Part shown: positions 9,523 to 17,202 of the stretch, one piece after another
Layout: the number at the start of each line of letters is the position of its first letter
Numbering within the stretch: position 1 is the stretch's first letter
NCBI GenBank assembly: GCA_016930375.1
Contig: JAFGGU010000027.1
Span: forward strand, 19,625-83,624
Length of the DNA stretch: 64,000 nt
Source of the DNA: Bacteroidales bacterium
GTDB taxonomy: Bacteria > Bacteroidota > Bacteroidia > Bacteroidales > UBA10428
Direction of reading: 5' to 3'
The notes under the pieces: generated by a model
Seen by the model: only the letters and a program-made list of their open reading frames with translations
Told to the model about the DNA's origin: nothing
The model's database searches: none
Position numbers and translations under genes: made by a program

Positions 9523-10973
9523 TTCTTTGCCAAATGATCGATAAAATGATTAATCACCTCATGGTTAATTTCCTCATCCCAGTTTACAGGGACATTCTTC
9601 AGGAATAACAGGGATTTATCTGCTGTTTTCTGCATAGATATGATTTCAACAGCTCTGAACGGTTTGCTTTTCCCATAGCCCGGGGCCTTAACCAAATCCC
9701 TGATCTTGCTGTTCAGCCATTCCATGGTACTGTTGCCCTTGTATATTAAAACGGCATCGGCTGTAAGAAGATTATAAATATGTTTGGATAACGGGAAAAA
9801 ATCTCCGCCATTTTCGTTCGATTCCATAATGTCAAATCCCTTGGCCTTTAAGACACTGGTATATTCGGCCATTTTTCCGCCTGAGGACTTTTCATAAATC
9901 ACATAGAGCTTATTTTTTTCAGCCACAGGCTTTGCTTCGGGACTGACGAGCTCGTTCAGCCTGGTGTTCAATATGGTTTTAAACACTTCAAAAGGTGTCT
10001 CGATGATCTCGGTCATATGCTGGGCCTCATCTCTTTTCAATCGCTTGAGATAAAGGGCCTGGCGCTGATCCGTGGGTTTGATATCATTGGGGATCCAGAT
10101 GATCTGATAGGGTTTATGGGAATTGCTTTTGGAAGCAATATAATCTTTTACGGTTTTGATCTGAAAATCGATAAATGAATACTTTGAATTCTTGAGGAAT
10201 TCACCATACCAGGCTCCCAGCAGGTGCACGGTCATGATGGACTGGTCCAGTATCTGGTCAATGACCTGTTTTGATTTTTCGGCATCTTCGGGAATGGTTG
10301 TCATGGGTAAAACGCGAAAACCCAGGTATTGCAACTCACGTCTTAGCATATCCCTGTTTTCAGAAAGATCAAAGGTTGTTTCTGCCAGAAAAACAGCCGG
10401 AGCTTGCGTTGATTTGATCTTTAATCCGTCAGCACCGGAGAGGTTTTGAAGAATCTCAGCGATATCGTATGCCAAATCAACCAGTTTTGACCAGAATTTG
10501 TCCTGCGGACCATTCTTACCTATCAGGTCATAGGTGATTGCTTTTTTGTTGTAACGGTTTATCTCAAAGAAATTATATTCGATTCCTTCTTTCAGGCAGT
10601 CAAATTCGTTTTCGGTGGTTGCCGGGAAGGTGAGTACTTTAAAAATACGGTGATTTATATTGTTGCCCTCCTGGTGAACGCTTTTGTAAACCTCATCGAG
10701 ATCTTTGAGATATGCCGGGGATTTGGCATATTCAGGAGACAGAATGGTAACAAAAACAGCTGTTTTGGCAAACACATCCCGTATATTCTCACCCAGCATG
10801 GTTTGTCGCACCCGCAGATCATCATGCAGGAGGATTACAGGCTTCTTTTCGTAAAGCCTGTTCATCACAATGGTAAGATACTCACAGAATTTCAGCGACC
10901 ATTCAGTGGTTGCCTGATTTTCCTTGCCATTCGCAGATGCGTAGCTTATGAATATGTCGTGTTCAAAACTCAT
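9519..10973 (-). CDS. TIR-domain protein with three TIR-like modules
   Basis: A 484-residue soluble protein with no signal peptide. Residues 1-165 are a TIR domain (DIFISYASAN at 6-15; FVTILSPEYAKSPAYL at 74-89). A second Rossmann-like module starts at about 191 (APAVFLAETT ... LGFRVLP ... MTVHLLGAWYG) and a third at about 355 (KLYVIYEKSS ... ADAVLIYKGN). TIR domains either act as adaptors or cleave NAD. By motif alignment, the position of the usual catalytic Glu seems to be Asp91, so NADase activity is uncertain. The gene follows the transporter gene by 11 bp and overlaps the STAND gene by 4 bp. TIR proteins next to STAND ATPases are common in predicted bacterial immunity and death systems. 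That role here is inference. Confidence 0.85.
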   Translation of the reverse strand: MSFEHDIFISYASANGKENQATTEWSLKFCEYLTIVMNRLYEKKPVILLHDDLRVRQTMLGENIRDVFAKTAVFVTILSPEYAKSPAYLKDLDEVYKSVHQEGNNINHRIFKVLTFPATTENEFDCLKEGIEYNFFEINRYNKKAITYDLIGKNGPQDKFWSKLVDLAYDIAEILQNLSGADGLKIKSTQAPAVFLAETTFDLSENRDMLRRELQYLGFRVLPMTTIPEDAEKSKQVIDQILDQSIMTVHLLGAWYGEFLKNSKYSFIDFQIKTVKDYIASKSNSHKPYQIIWIPNDIKPTDQRQALYLKRLKRDEAQHMTEIIETPFEVFKTILNTRLNELVSPEAKPVAEKNKLYVIYEKSSGGKMAEYTSVLKAKGFDIMESNENGGDFFPLSKHIYNLLTADAVLIYKGNSTMEWLNSKIRDLVKAPGYGKSKPFRAVEIISMQKTADKSLLFLKNVPVNWDEEINHEVINHFIDHLAKK

Positions 10974-10984
10974 TCCTGTAAAAC

Positions 10985-13900
10985 TTAAACTTCTTCGATC
11001 ATTGCAAAAACCGAATTCCTGAAATCGATGTAATCAAACATCAGCGAATTAAGCACTTCCTGTTCGAGACTAAAAAGCTTTAAATCAGTCAGTGATTTTA
11101 ATGAGAACGTATTGTCTTCAACAAAAAGATCGCTGTAAATTATATCATTTTTTTCAAAGGTAAATACTTTCCCTGAAGAAATGTTAATCTGGGCTGTTCC
11201 TTCAACGATAATCATAAAAGCGTAGTGCACATCCTCGCGTTTGATCAGGAATTCCTCATCTTTGTTCAGACGGTGAAATTCCAGCGCCCGTGCGATTTCA
11301 CAGAGTACATCAAAGGTGATTCCCCGCATTTTCGGACTGTCTTTCATGAATCTGACCCTGTCGAATAAAAGATAAGGGATTCCTTTGTCTGCCTGGGCCA
11401 GTGCAGATCTGATTTCATTTACCTGCGAAGGTTCAAGCCGGGAATACACAGATTCCAGTTTTTCGCATGTTTTTTTTTCGAGAACATAGGCAGCTGATTC
11501 CCTGATCAGCTGGTTGGGATGAAAAGCACTGGCAATGATTTCCTGTTCGGGAAAATTATCCCCCAGCTGAAAAGAGCTGATAATGGCACAGGCTTTTGCA
11601 TACAGTGAGATCTGATTAAAATCACGGGTGATGATTTCCTGTATCAGTGACTCAGGAGGTTCTTTGGCAGCCTGGAAGAAATACTGCAATTCCTTAAAGC
11701 GTTCTTTCACAGATATGTTTTCAACAACCGGGAAAAAGACCTGTTTGATTTCCTCATTTACGATCTGGTCAAGCAGTTCTATGGCAAATGATATATCCGA
11801 ATCGCTGCCTTCCTGCAGCAGGTTTTTAATATTCCCAATGGATGTGGGATTGTATGCCAAAGCAAGAAGGTGATACAGCGTGGTATAATTATCATTGATC
11901 TCAGCACGGAGGGTGTCGCTTAGCAGATGAAAGGAGGGAGATTTATAAATGCTGGCATAAGCGGCAAAATTCCATGACATAACTGTGATCAGCCTTACAA
12001 TATCGTTGAGAACGCGGTTGATGTTGCCGGGTGTGGACTGGAACTTGGATTCACGAAGGGCCAGCAAAGCTTGTCGGCCAACCGCCCTATTCTGGTTTTC
12101 AATTTTGCCGAGCAGGCAATCCATAGCAGCCGGAGTTCCTATTTTGCCATAGATTCTTACTATGCGCGACAAAAGCAGATCGTCTGCATCAGGCAGTAAG
12201 AACATTTGTTCCAGCAGAGGAAGTGCAGGATCCCCGATTTTCACCAGGGCTTCAAAAGCATAGGGATAATAGGTAGCTGTCGTAAGATATCCGATCAGCA
12301 CATAACTGTAATTTGCACTTCCCAGTCGGGCCATTGCTTTGACGGATGCGAATTTTACATCCGGCTCTATATCACGGGTGAGTTGTAACAGGCTATCGCT
12401 CAAATCATGGTTATCGATATTGCCGATCACCTCGGCAGCGAGAATCCGGTCAGCCAGCGTTTTTGAGTTTACAAGGCCTTCAATGGCATTCTTCGATCCG
12501 GTAGCACTGAGTTTCAGTTCGAAACGGCTTATCAGTTTGGGAAGATATCCGTTCTGTGTCCTCGATTGATTGTACTTTTCCAGTTCCTTCAGCTTGGGCA
12601 GTGAACTGAGGAGCGCATTTGCATCAATCCTGTCCAGGATGTATTCCTGCAATTCGGCGGAATTTGTAGCCAGCAAAGAAACCAGGTGCTTCTCATGCGT
12701 GAGCGGTTCAAGTCGTTCGAGAATTGAAAGTGTATTCACCGATTTGAGCGGATCACTGCTATTGATCAGATTGTGCGTTTTTTCATCAATATTCTGCAGT
12801 TCCTGCTCTATTGTTCTGGTGCTCACTTTCAGTCTCCGGATGGTATCCCTCAGGGCATTCTGGTACTTTTTGATGAGTCGCACCCCAACGGGTATCCAAA
12901 GCAGCATGAAGAACAGCAGGGTCAGATTCATAAACAGACTTCTGGTGAGATTCAGCCACAGCAAAACCCATAGGACGACCCCTGCAATCAGCAATGAAAG
13001 CATCCTGAATGAACCTTCGATACGGGGGATAATTGAACTAACGAACCGCAGGTCAAGCGTTCGGAACAAAACCCTGAGAGAAGGGAGCTCGATGGCTTCA
13101 TAAGTAGTCTCATACCCGATCCGGAGCATGGCAACCATGAGAAATCCGAACGATATGCTTGCAATAGCTGTTGATTCGCCAACCAGAAGATCAACAATCA
13201 GCGAGGCGATTGCCGCAATCATCAGCAAAGCCGGAATAAGCACCAGGCTGTAAGGCGAGTCGTATGTGTAGAGGATCTTTCTGAGCAGGAACCTTTCTAC
13301 GCCGTATGCAAACAGGAACATCGTCCCCGTGAAAAACGCGAAAAACTTGGCAAGTCCTATGGTGTTGGGATAGTTGATACGGGTAACCGTGATGAAATGA
13401 TAATGGAGAATAAAACCGGTAACCGCGGACAACAAAACAAAAGCCAGCAGCAAAAGGGTATATCTGCTGTAGAACATTTCATAGAACCTTGAACGGAGTC
13501 GCAGCGGATGCCTCGATATTGGCGGAAATATGCCGGCGACTCTGTGGTACCGGTTGATGATGATTTGCATGAGGGTGGCCAGACCTATGAAAAGAGCACT
13601 GCCTGCTGTAATCAGTAAAACGTCAAAATGAAAATACAAAACAGCGGTAAGCGAATAACTGGCCAGTACAATGCCCAGCATGAGTGACATGCGGATAACA
13701 GGATAAAATCTGCGGTGCTGCGAAGGGGTGTAAATGCCTGTAACCGAGCGCCGGAAAAGTACCATTACCAGAAATGTAAAAGGTATTGCCAGGGTGAAGG
13801 GCAGCAACACCTGCACACCAAAAGGAGCCAGGGAGATAAAGGAATCATAGAAAAGAAAAACGACCAGGTTGACAACAGAAATGGATAAAAGGGAGACCAG

Positions 13901-14152
13901 GGCCAGGCTGCGGAAAGAAATCCTGTTGACAAGAAAGGAATAGAGTGAGAAAAGAAGAAGGCCAAATATACCGGAAATAATAAAAGCCTGGGGTATCAAT
14001 TCAGGTTTCCACGCCTGGAAAAAAAGAACATGGGAACCAACCATGAACAAAGCCACAAAAGCGCCTATGAATAAAGCCTGCAGAGAGGCATACACTAACA
14101 TGAAAATCTCCTGTCGGTTGTTGAATTGCAAACCAAAAAGCGAATTCTTCAT
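10985..14152 (-). CDS. NTT-like nucleotide transporter fused to HEAT repeats and cNMP-binding domain
   Basis: 1055 residues from ATG at 14152. An in-frame TTG at 14206 would add 18 residues, but it lies inside the -7 promoter box, so ATG is preferred. Residues 1 to about 430 contain about 12 membrane segments resembling the ADP/ATP translocase (NTT) branch of the MFS. About 480-900 are helical HEAT-like repeats (EVIGNIDNHDLSDSLLQL, SVKAMARLGS). The last 120 residues form a cyclic-nucleotide-binding fold (HYAFMIIVEGTAQI). NTT-HEAT fusions are known in Bacteroidota, but their substrate is mostly unproven. It is the first gene of the operon with the TIR and STAND proteins. A nucleotide carrier with a nucleotide sensor beside a possible NAD-acting TIR protein is suggestive, but unproven. 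Confidence 0.85.
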   Translation of the reverse strand: MKNSLFGLQFNNRQEIFMLVYASLQALFIGAFVALFMVGSHVLFFQAWKPELIPQAFIISGIFGLLLFSLYSFLVNRISFRSLALVSLLSISVVNLVVFLFYDSFISLAPFGVQVLLPFTLAIPFTFLVMVLFRRSVTGIYTPSQHRRFYPVIRMSLMLGIVLASYSLTAVLYFHFDVLLITAGSALFIGLATLMQIIINRYHRVAGIFPPISRHPLRLRSRFYEMFYSRYTLLLLAFVLLSAVTGFILHYHFITVTRINYPNTIGLAKFFAFFTGTMFLFAYGVERFLLRKILYTYDSPYSLVLIPALLMIAAIASLIVDLLVGESTAIASISFGFLMVAMLRIGYETTYEAIELPSLRVLFRTLDLRFVSSIIPRIEGSFRMLSLLIAGVVLWVLLWLNLTRSLFMNLTLLFFMLLWIPVGVRLIKKYQNALRDTIRRLKVSTRTIEQELQNIDEKTHNLINSSDPLKSVNTLSILERLEPLTHEKHLVSLLATNSAELQEYILDRIDANALLSSLPKLKELEKYNQSRTQNGYLPKLISRFELKLSATGSKNAIEGLVNSKTLADRILAAEVIGNIDNHDLSDSLLQLTRDIEPDVKFASVKAMARLGSANYSYVLIGYLTTATYYPYAFEALVKIGDPALPLLEQMFLLPDADDLLLSRIVRIYGKIGTPAAMDCLLGKIENQNRAVGRQALLALRESKFQSTPGNINRVLNDIVRLITVMSWNFAAYASIYKSPSFHLLSDTLRAEINDNYTTLYHLLALAYNPTSIGNIKNLLQEGSDSDISFAIELLDQIVNEEIKQVFFPVVENISVKERFKELQYFFQAAKEPPESLIQEIITRDFNQISLYAKACAIISSFQLGDNFPEQEIIASAFHPNQLIRESAAYVLEKKTCEKLESVYSRLEPSQVNEIRSALAQADKGIPYLLFDRVRFMKDSPKMRGITFDVLCEIARALEFHRLNKDEEFLIKREDVHYAFMIIVEGTAQINISSGKVFTFEKNDIIYSDLFVEDNTFSLKSLTDLKLFSLEQEVLNSLMFDYIDFRNSVFAMIEEV

Positions 14153-14203
14153 AACCAGTGAGATGTTAACAATAGGTTTGGCCTGATACAGTTGTAAAGA
14201 TTG

Positions 14204-14234
14204 CAAAAATACTAAATTATTGTTTTGAATTCAA
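14204..14234 (-). promoter_or_regulatory. Promoter of the NTT-TIR-STAND-OMP operon
   Basis: On the minus strand a TTG (plus 14232-14234) is followed after 20 bp by TATTTTTG (plus 14204-14211). This fits the Bacteroidota -33/-7 pattern in both sequence and spacing. Transcription would begin near 14197, giving about 45 nt of leader before ATG 14152. Confidence 0.6.
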
Positions 14235-14334
14235 TATTTTACACCGATATAAGACATGCATTGACAGAAGTTGCATTTTTATCAGGGATAATTTGTATTT
14301 TTATCGGTATACAAATCTATTAATACAATACGTT

Positions 14335-14712
14335 ATGGCACTTGAATTATCAGGGAAAGTCATACAGGTACTTTCCGAACAGACCGGTACCGGCAAGAAC
14401 GGACAATGGTCAAAGCAGGACATCATTATTGAAACCGAAGAGCAATATCCCCGGAAGGTATGCTTCTCAGCCTGGGGTGATAAGGTATCCCTTATAAAAT
14501 CACTTAAAACAGGTACCCAGGTGAAAGTATCCTTCAATGTGGAATCACGTGAATTTAACGGCAAGTGGTATACTGATCTGCGGCTTTGGAAAATTGAATC
14601 TCCTGAAGCTTCAGGCAGTGCGGTGGCAACCGGCGGTTATGCCGATGCCGGGTTGGAACCTCTGTCCACGGGCGATTCAGAAGATGGCGGAGAAAACGAT
14701 TTACCCTTTTGA
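14335..14712 (+). CDS. DUF3127 protein, OB-fold-like, with SSB-type acidic tail
   Basis: 125 residues from ATG at 14335. An upstream in-frame start at 14293 would add 14 residues unlike the family and is rejected. The body (MALELSGKVIQVL ... KQDIIIETEEQYPRKVCFSAWGDK ... LKTGTQVKVSFNVESREFNGKWYTDLRLWKIE) matches DUF3127 and has the strand pattern of an OB-fold single-strand-binding domain. The C-terminus is a disordered linker ending ENDLPF, close to the SSB tail consensus (DDDIPF), which recruits replication and repair proteins in true SSBs. Role inferred: an SSB-like nucleic-acid-binding protein. The last 76 bp overlap the 3' end of aroK on the other strand. The ATG is preceded by TTAATACAATACGTT, a leader nearly repeated before the gene at 24766. 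Confidence 0.8.
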   Translation: MALELSGKVIQVLSEQTGTGKNGQWSKQDIIIETEEQYPRKVCFSAWGDKVSLIKSLKTGTQVKVSFNVESREFNGKWYTDLRLWKIESPEASGSAVATGGYADAGLEPLSTGDSEDGGENDLPF

Positions 14713-15212
14713 GCATTCTCCAATTCTTGGAGAAAATCCACCATATTTAAATTTTCCCCGTCGACAACAAACCTTGCCCTGAGGAAGTGATGCTCACATT
14801 TATGGCGGAGTTCTGCAATGTATTGCCTCAGTTCCTCTTCGGTTTTTCCCAGTACGATAGGCCGGTCCTCCGCGGCGATCCTGAGCCGGTTCACAAGGGT
14901 CTCATCACTGACTTTCAGATAGATTACATCACCATATTGCTCCATCAGGCTCATGTTGTCACAATTGCAGGGTGCTCCTCCCCCGGTGGAAAGGATCATA
15001 TTGTCATTTTTCACTGCTTCTTTCAGCGCTTTCCATTCGAGCCTGCGGAATCCTTCTTCGCCAAGACGGGTATAAATTTCCGGTATGCCTTTGCCTTCCC
15101 TGGCTTCGATGAATTCATCCAGGTCCAGGAAATCAAGTCCGAGCCCTTCAGCCAGCTTCCTGCCCAAAGTGGTTTTGCCGCTGTTTTTGAAGCCAATGAT
15201 GAAGTAGCGCAT
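14637..15212 (-). CDS. aroK: Shikimate kinase
   Basis: 191 residues. It phosphorylates shikimate at O3, the fifth step of the chorismate pathway. P-loop GFKNSGKTT at 7-15, shikimate-binding DLDEF near 31-35, STGGGAP near 75-81, and the lid Arg in EDRPIVL. The family is usually about 170-175 residues. Here about 18-20 extra residues ([19 protein letters not shown]) are encoded entirely in the stretch antisense to the DUF3127 gene, so the normal end has been extended by reading into the convergent neighbour. The gene is divergent from lysS. The other pathway genes in the window are aroA and aroC, 7-8 kb away. Confidence 0.92.
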   Translation of the reverse strand: MRYFIIGFKNSGKTTLGRKLAEGLGLDFLDLDEFIEAREGKGIPEIYTRLGEEGFRRLEWKALKEAVKNDNMILSTGGGAPCNCDNMSLMEQYGDVIYLKVSDETLVNRLRIAAEDRPIVLGKTEEELRQYIAELRHKCEHHFLRARFVVDGENLNMVDFLQELENAQKGKSFSPPSSESPVDRGSNPASA

Positions 15213-15226
15213 GAGACGAAAAAAAT

Positions 15227-15234
15227 TATCTTTG
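15227..15234 (+). promoter_or_regulatory. -7 element for lysS
   Basis: TATCTTTG is an exact match to TAnnTTTG, 21 bp upstream of the lysS ATG (15256). The predicted start near 15241 gives a leader of about 15 nt. No TTG at -33 spacing is visible. It faces the aroK -7 element four bases away. Confidence 0.5.
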
Positions 15235-15237
15235 CAG

Positions 15238-15245
15238 CAAATTTA
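15238..15245 (-). promoter_or_regulatory. -7 element for aroK
   Basis: On the minus strand TAAATTTG is an exact TAnnTTTG match, 25 bp upstream of the aroK ATG (15212). Predicted transcription start is near 15231, inside the lysS -7 element, so the two promoters cannot easily be used at once. Confidence 0.45.
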
Positions 15246-15255
15246 CGACGATAAA

Positions 15256-16986
15256 ATGAATTACACCGATTTAAGCGAACAGGAGATCATCAGGCGTCAG
15301 GCGCTGGATGAATTAAGGTCCCTGGGTGTCGATCCCTACCCGGCAGCCATGTTTCCGGTCAATGTCACCACCCTGGAAATCCTGAATAATTACAAGGCTG
15401 AAAAAGCCAATTACAAGGATGTGGCCATTGCCGGTCGCCTGATGAGCAAGCGCATCATGGGGAGCGCTTCTTTTGCTGAAATTCAGGATGAGAAAGGCAG
15501 GATACAGATTTATCTGAAACGCGATGATCTGTGTCAGGGCGAAGATAAAACCTGGTACAATACCATATTTAAGAAACTGCTCGATATAGGTGACTTTATC
15601 GGGGTCAGGGGATTTGTATTCGTCACCCAGATGGGGGAAATATCCATTCATGTCCGTGAGATTACCATCCTGGGGAAATCACTGAAACCTCTCCCGATCG
15701 TCAAGGAAAAAGACGGTATTGTATATGATGCGGTGACGGACCCGGAATTCAGGTACCGGCAAAGGTATGTCGACCTGGTTGTGAATCCCGGGGCCAGGGA
15801 TATCTTCATCAAACGCACGAAACTTATTAATTCCCTCCGGGAGTTGTTCAATTCAAAGGGATATCTCGAGGTGGAAACCCCCGTGCTGCAGCCCATACCC
15901 GGTGGAGCATCAGCACGCCCCTTTATTACGCATCACAATACACTGGATATGCCATTGTATCTCAGAATTGCCAACGAGCTCTATCTGAAGCGACTGCTCG
16001 TAGGGGGATATGAGGGCGTGTATGAGTTTTCCAGGGATTTTCGGAATGAGGGGATGGATCGCATGCACAATCCCGAGTTTACAGTTATGGAAATCTACGT
16101 TGCCTGGAAAGATTACCTGTGGATGATGGATTTCGTGGAGGAAATGATTGAAAAAGCGGCCTTGGATCTGCACGGAACCACCAGGGTGCCCTACGGCAAT
16201 GCGGTTATTGATTTTAAAAGGCCCTTTATGCGTCTGACCATGGCGGGTGCCATTCAGCAATATACCGGGATTGATATCCTGGGCCTGGATGAGGATCAGC
16301 TCAGAACAGCCTGCAGGGAACTGGACATTGAAATTGACGCCACCATGGGCAAGGGAAAGCTCATTGATCAGATATTTGGCGAAAAAGTCGAGCCGAACCT
16401 GATACAGCCTACCTTTATCATGGACTACCCCATTGAAATGTCGCCCCTGTGCAAAAAGCACCGGGCCGACCCGAAACTCACAGAACGCTTTGAACTGATC
16501 GTCAATGCCAAGGAATTGTGCAATGCCTATTCCGAGCTGAATGACCCCATCGACCAGCGAGAACGGTTCCAGGACCAGTTGCGGCTTTCAGAAAAAGGAG
16601 ATAACGAAGCCATGTTTATTGACCAGGACTTCCTTCGCGCGCTTGAATATGGTATGCCTCCTGCTTCAGGATTAGGTGTGGGAATCGACAGGCTGGCCAT
16701 GATCATGACCAACCAGCCCAGCATTCAGGATGTGCTTTTCTTTCCCCAGATGAAACCTGAACAGGGACAAGGGACGAGGGACGAGGGACCAGAAAAATAC
16801 CTGGAAATTGGAGTTCCGGAGGAATGGATTATTGTGCTGAAGAAATTGGGGTACATCACCGTTGAAAAATTGAAGGAAGCTAAAGCCGGCAAGCTCTCCA
16901 ATGATCTGAACGGATACAACAAGAAGAGCAAGCTGGGTTTGAAGGGACTCAGCCCGCAGGAGGTGGAGAATTGGCTGAAGCAGTAA
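15256..16986 (+). CDS. lysS: Lysyl-tRNA synthetase, class II
   Basis: 576 residues from ATG 15256. The upstream in-frame GTG/ATG region belongs to the promoter. The protein charges tRNA-Lys. The N-terminal OB-fold anticodon domain ([20 protein letters not shown]) is followed by the class II core, with motif 2 at [15 protein letters not shown] and motif 3 at GVGIDRLAM. After the core comes a C-terminal extension of about 75 residues (helical, [15 protein letters not shown] ... [16 protein letters not shown]), which I recall as common in Bacteroidota LysRS. The junction between core and extension (about residues 503-512, GQGTRDEGP) is encoded by four copies of a 7-bp repeat, and another 7-bp array starts at the stop codon. 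Confidence 0.97.
   Translation: MNYTDLSEQEIIRRQALDELRSLGVDPYPAAMFPVNVTTLEILNNYKAEKANYKDVAIAGRLMSKRIMGSASFAEIQDEKGRIQIYLKRDDLCQGEDKTWYNTIFKKLLDIGDFIGVRGFVFVTQMGEISIHVREITILGKSLKPLPIVKEKDGIVYDAVTDPEFRYRQRYVDLVVNPGARDIFIKRTKLINSLRELFNSKGYLEVETPVLQPIPGGASARPFITHHNTLDMPLYLRIANELYLKRLLVGGYEGVYEFSRDFRNEGMDRMHNPEFTVMEIYVAWKDYLWMMDFVEEMIEKAALDLHGTTRVPYGNAVIDFKRPFMRLTMAGAIQQYTGIDILGLDEDQLRTACRELDIEIDATMGKGKLIDQIFGEKVEPNLIQPTFIMDYPIEMSPLCKKHRADPKLTERFELIVNAKELCNAYSELNDPIDQRERFQDQLRLSEKGDNEAMFIDQDFLRALEYGMPPASGLGVGIDRLAMIMTNQPSIQDVLFFPQMKPEQGQGTRDEGPEKYLEIGVPEEWIIVLKKLGYITVEKLKEAKAGKLSNDLNGYNKKSKLGLKGLSPQEVENWLKQ
16764..16791 (+). repeat. Heptanucleotide array inside lysS
   Basis: Four consecutive units GGGACAA, GGGACGA, GGGACGA, GGGACCA (28 bp), coding for the linker between the LysRS core and its C-terminal extension. 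Gain or loss of one unit would shift the frame. Confidence 0.85.
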
Positions 16987-17037
16987 ACGGTAAAATGTAA
17001 ACAGTAAACGGTAAAAGGTAAACAGGAAGCGGTAATT
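16982..17037 (+). repeat. Heptanucleotide array over the lysS stop codon
   Basis: Eight degenerate 7-bp units: AGTAAAC, GGTAAAA, TGTAAAC, AGTAAAC, GGTAAAA, GGTAAAC, AGGAAGC, GGTAATT. The first unit contains the lysS TAA stop. Related units occur at 33812 and 37541. Confidence 0.85.
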
Positions 17038-17175
17038 TTTCAACAGGAAAGACTGAACCAGGTATTTTTATCCACAGGTTAAACCCATGAACTTCAACGC
17101 AAAATCGCCTGTATTCCGCACCATGCTGTTATTTGTGTGTTGATAAAGAAATACCGGCGGCAAGGATCTTTATGC

Positions 17176-17183
17176 TATTTTTG
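17176..17183 (+). promoter_or_regulatory. -7 element for parE
   Basis: TATTTTTG exactly matches TAnnTTTG. Transcription would start near 17190, which favours ATG 17203 (about 13 nt leader) over ATG 17194. No -33 TTG at proper spacing. Confidence 0.4.
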
Positions 17184-17202
17184 CGCCAAACCGATGAGGG
17201 GT

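Noticed and set aside
14153..14206. TTG start that would extend the NTT-HEAT protein by 18 residues
   Set aside because: The codon lies inside the well-formed promoter -7 element, and the ATG at 14152 starts the hydrophobic family region.
16760..17040. Frameshift or assembly error at the end of lysS because of the repeats
   Set aside because: The frame runs on through the repeat into a well-formed helical extension of the kind seen in related LysRS proteins, so the gene appears intact.
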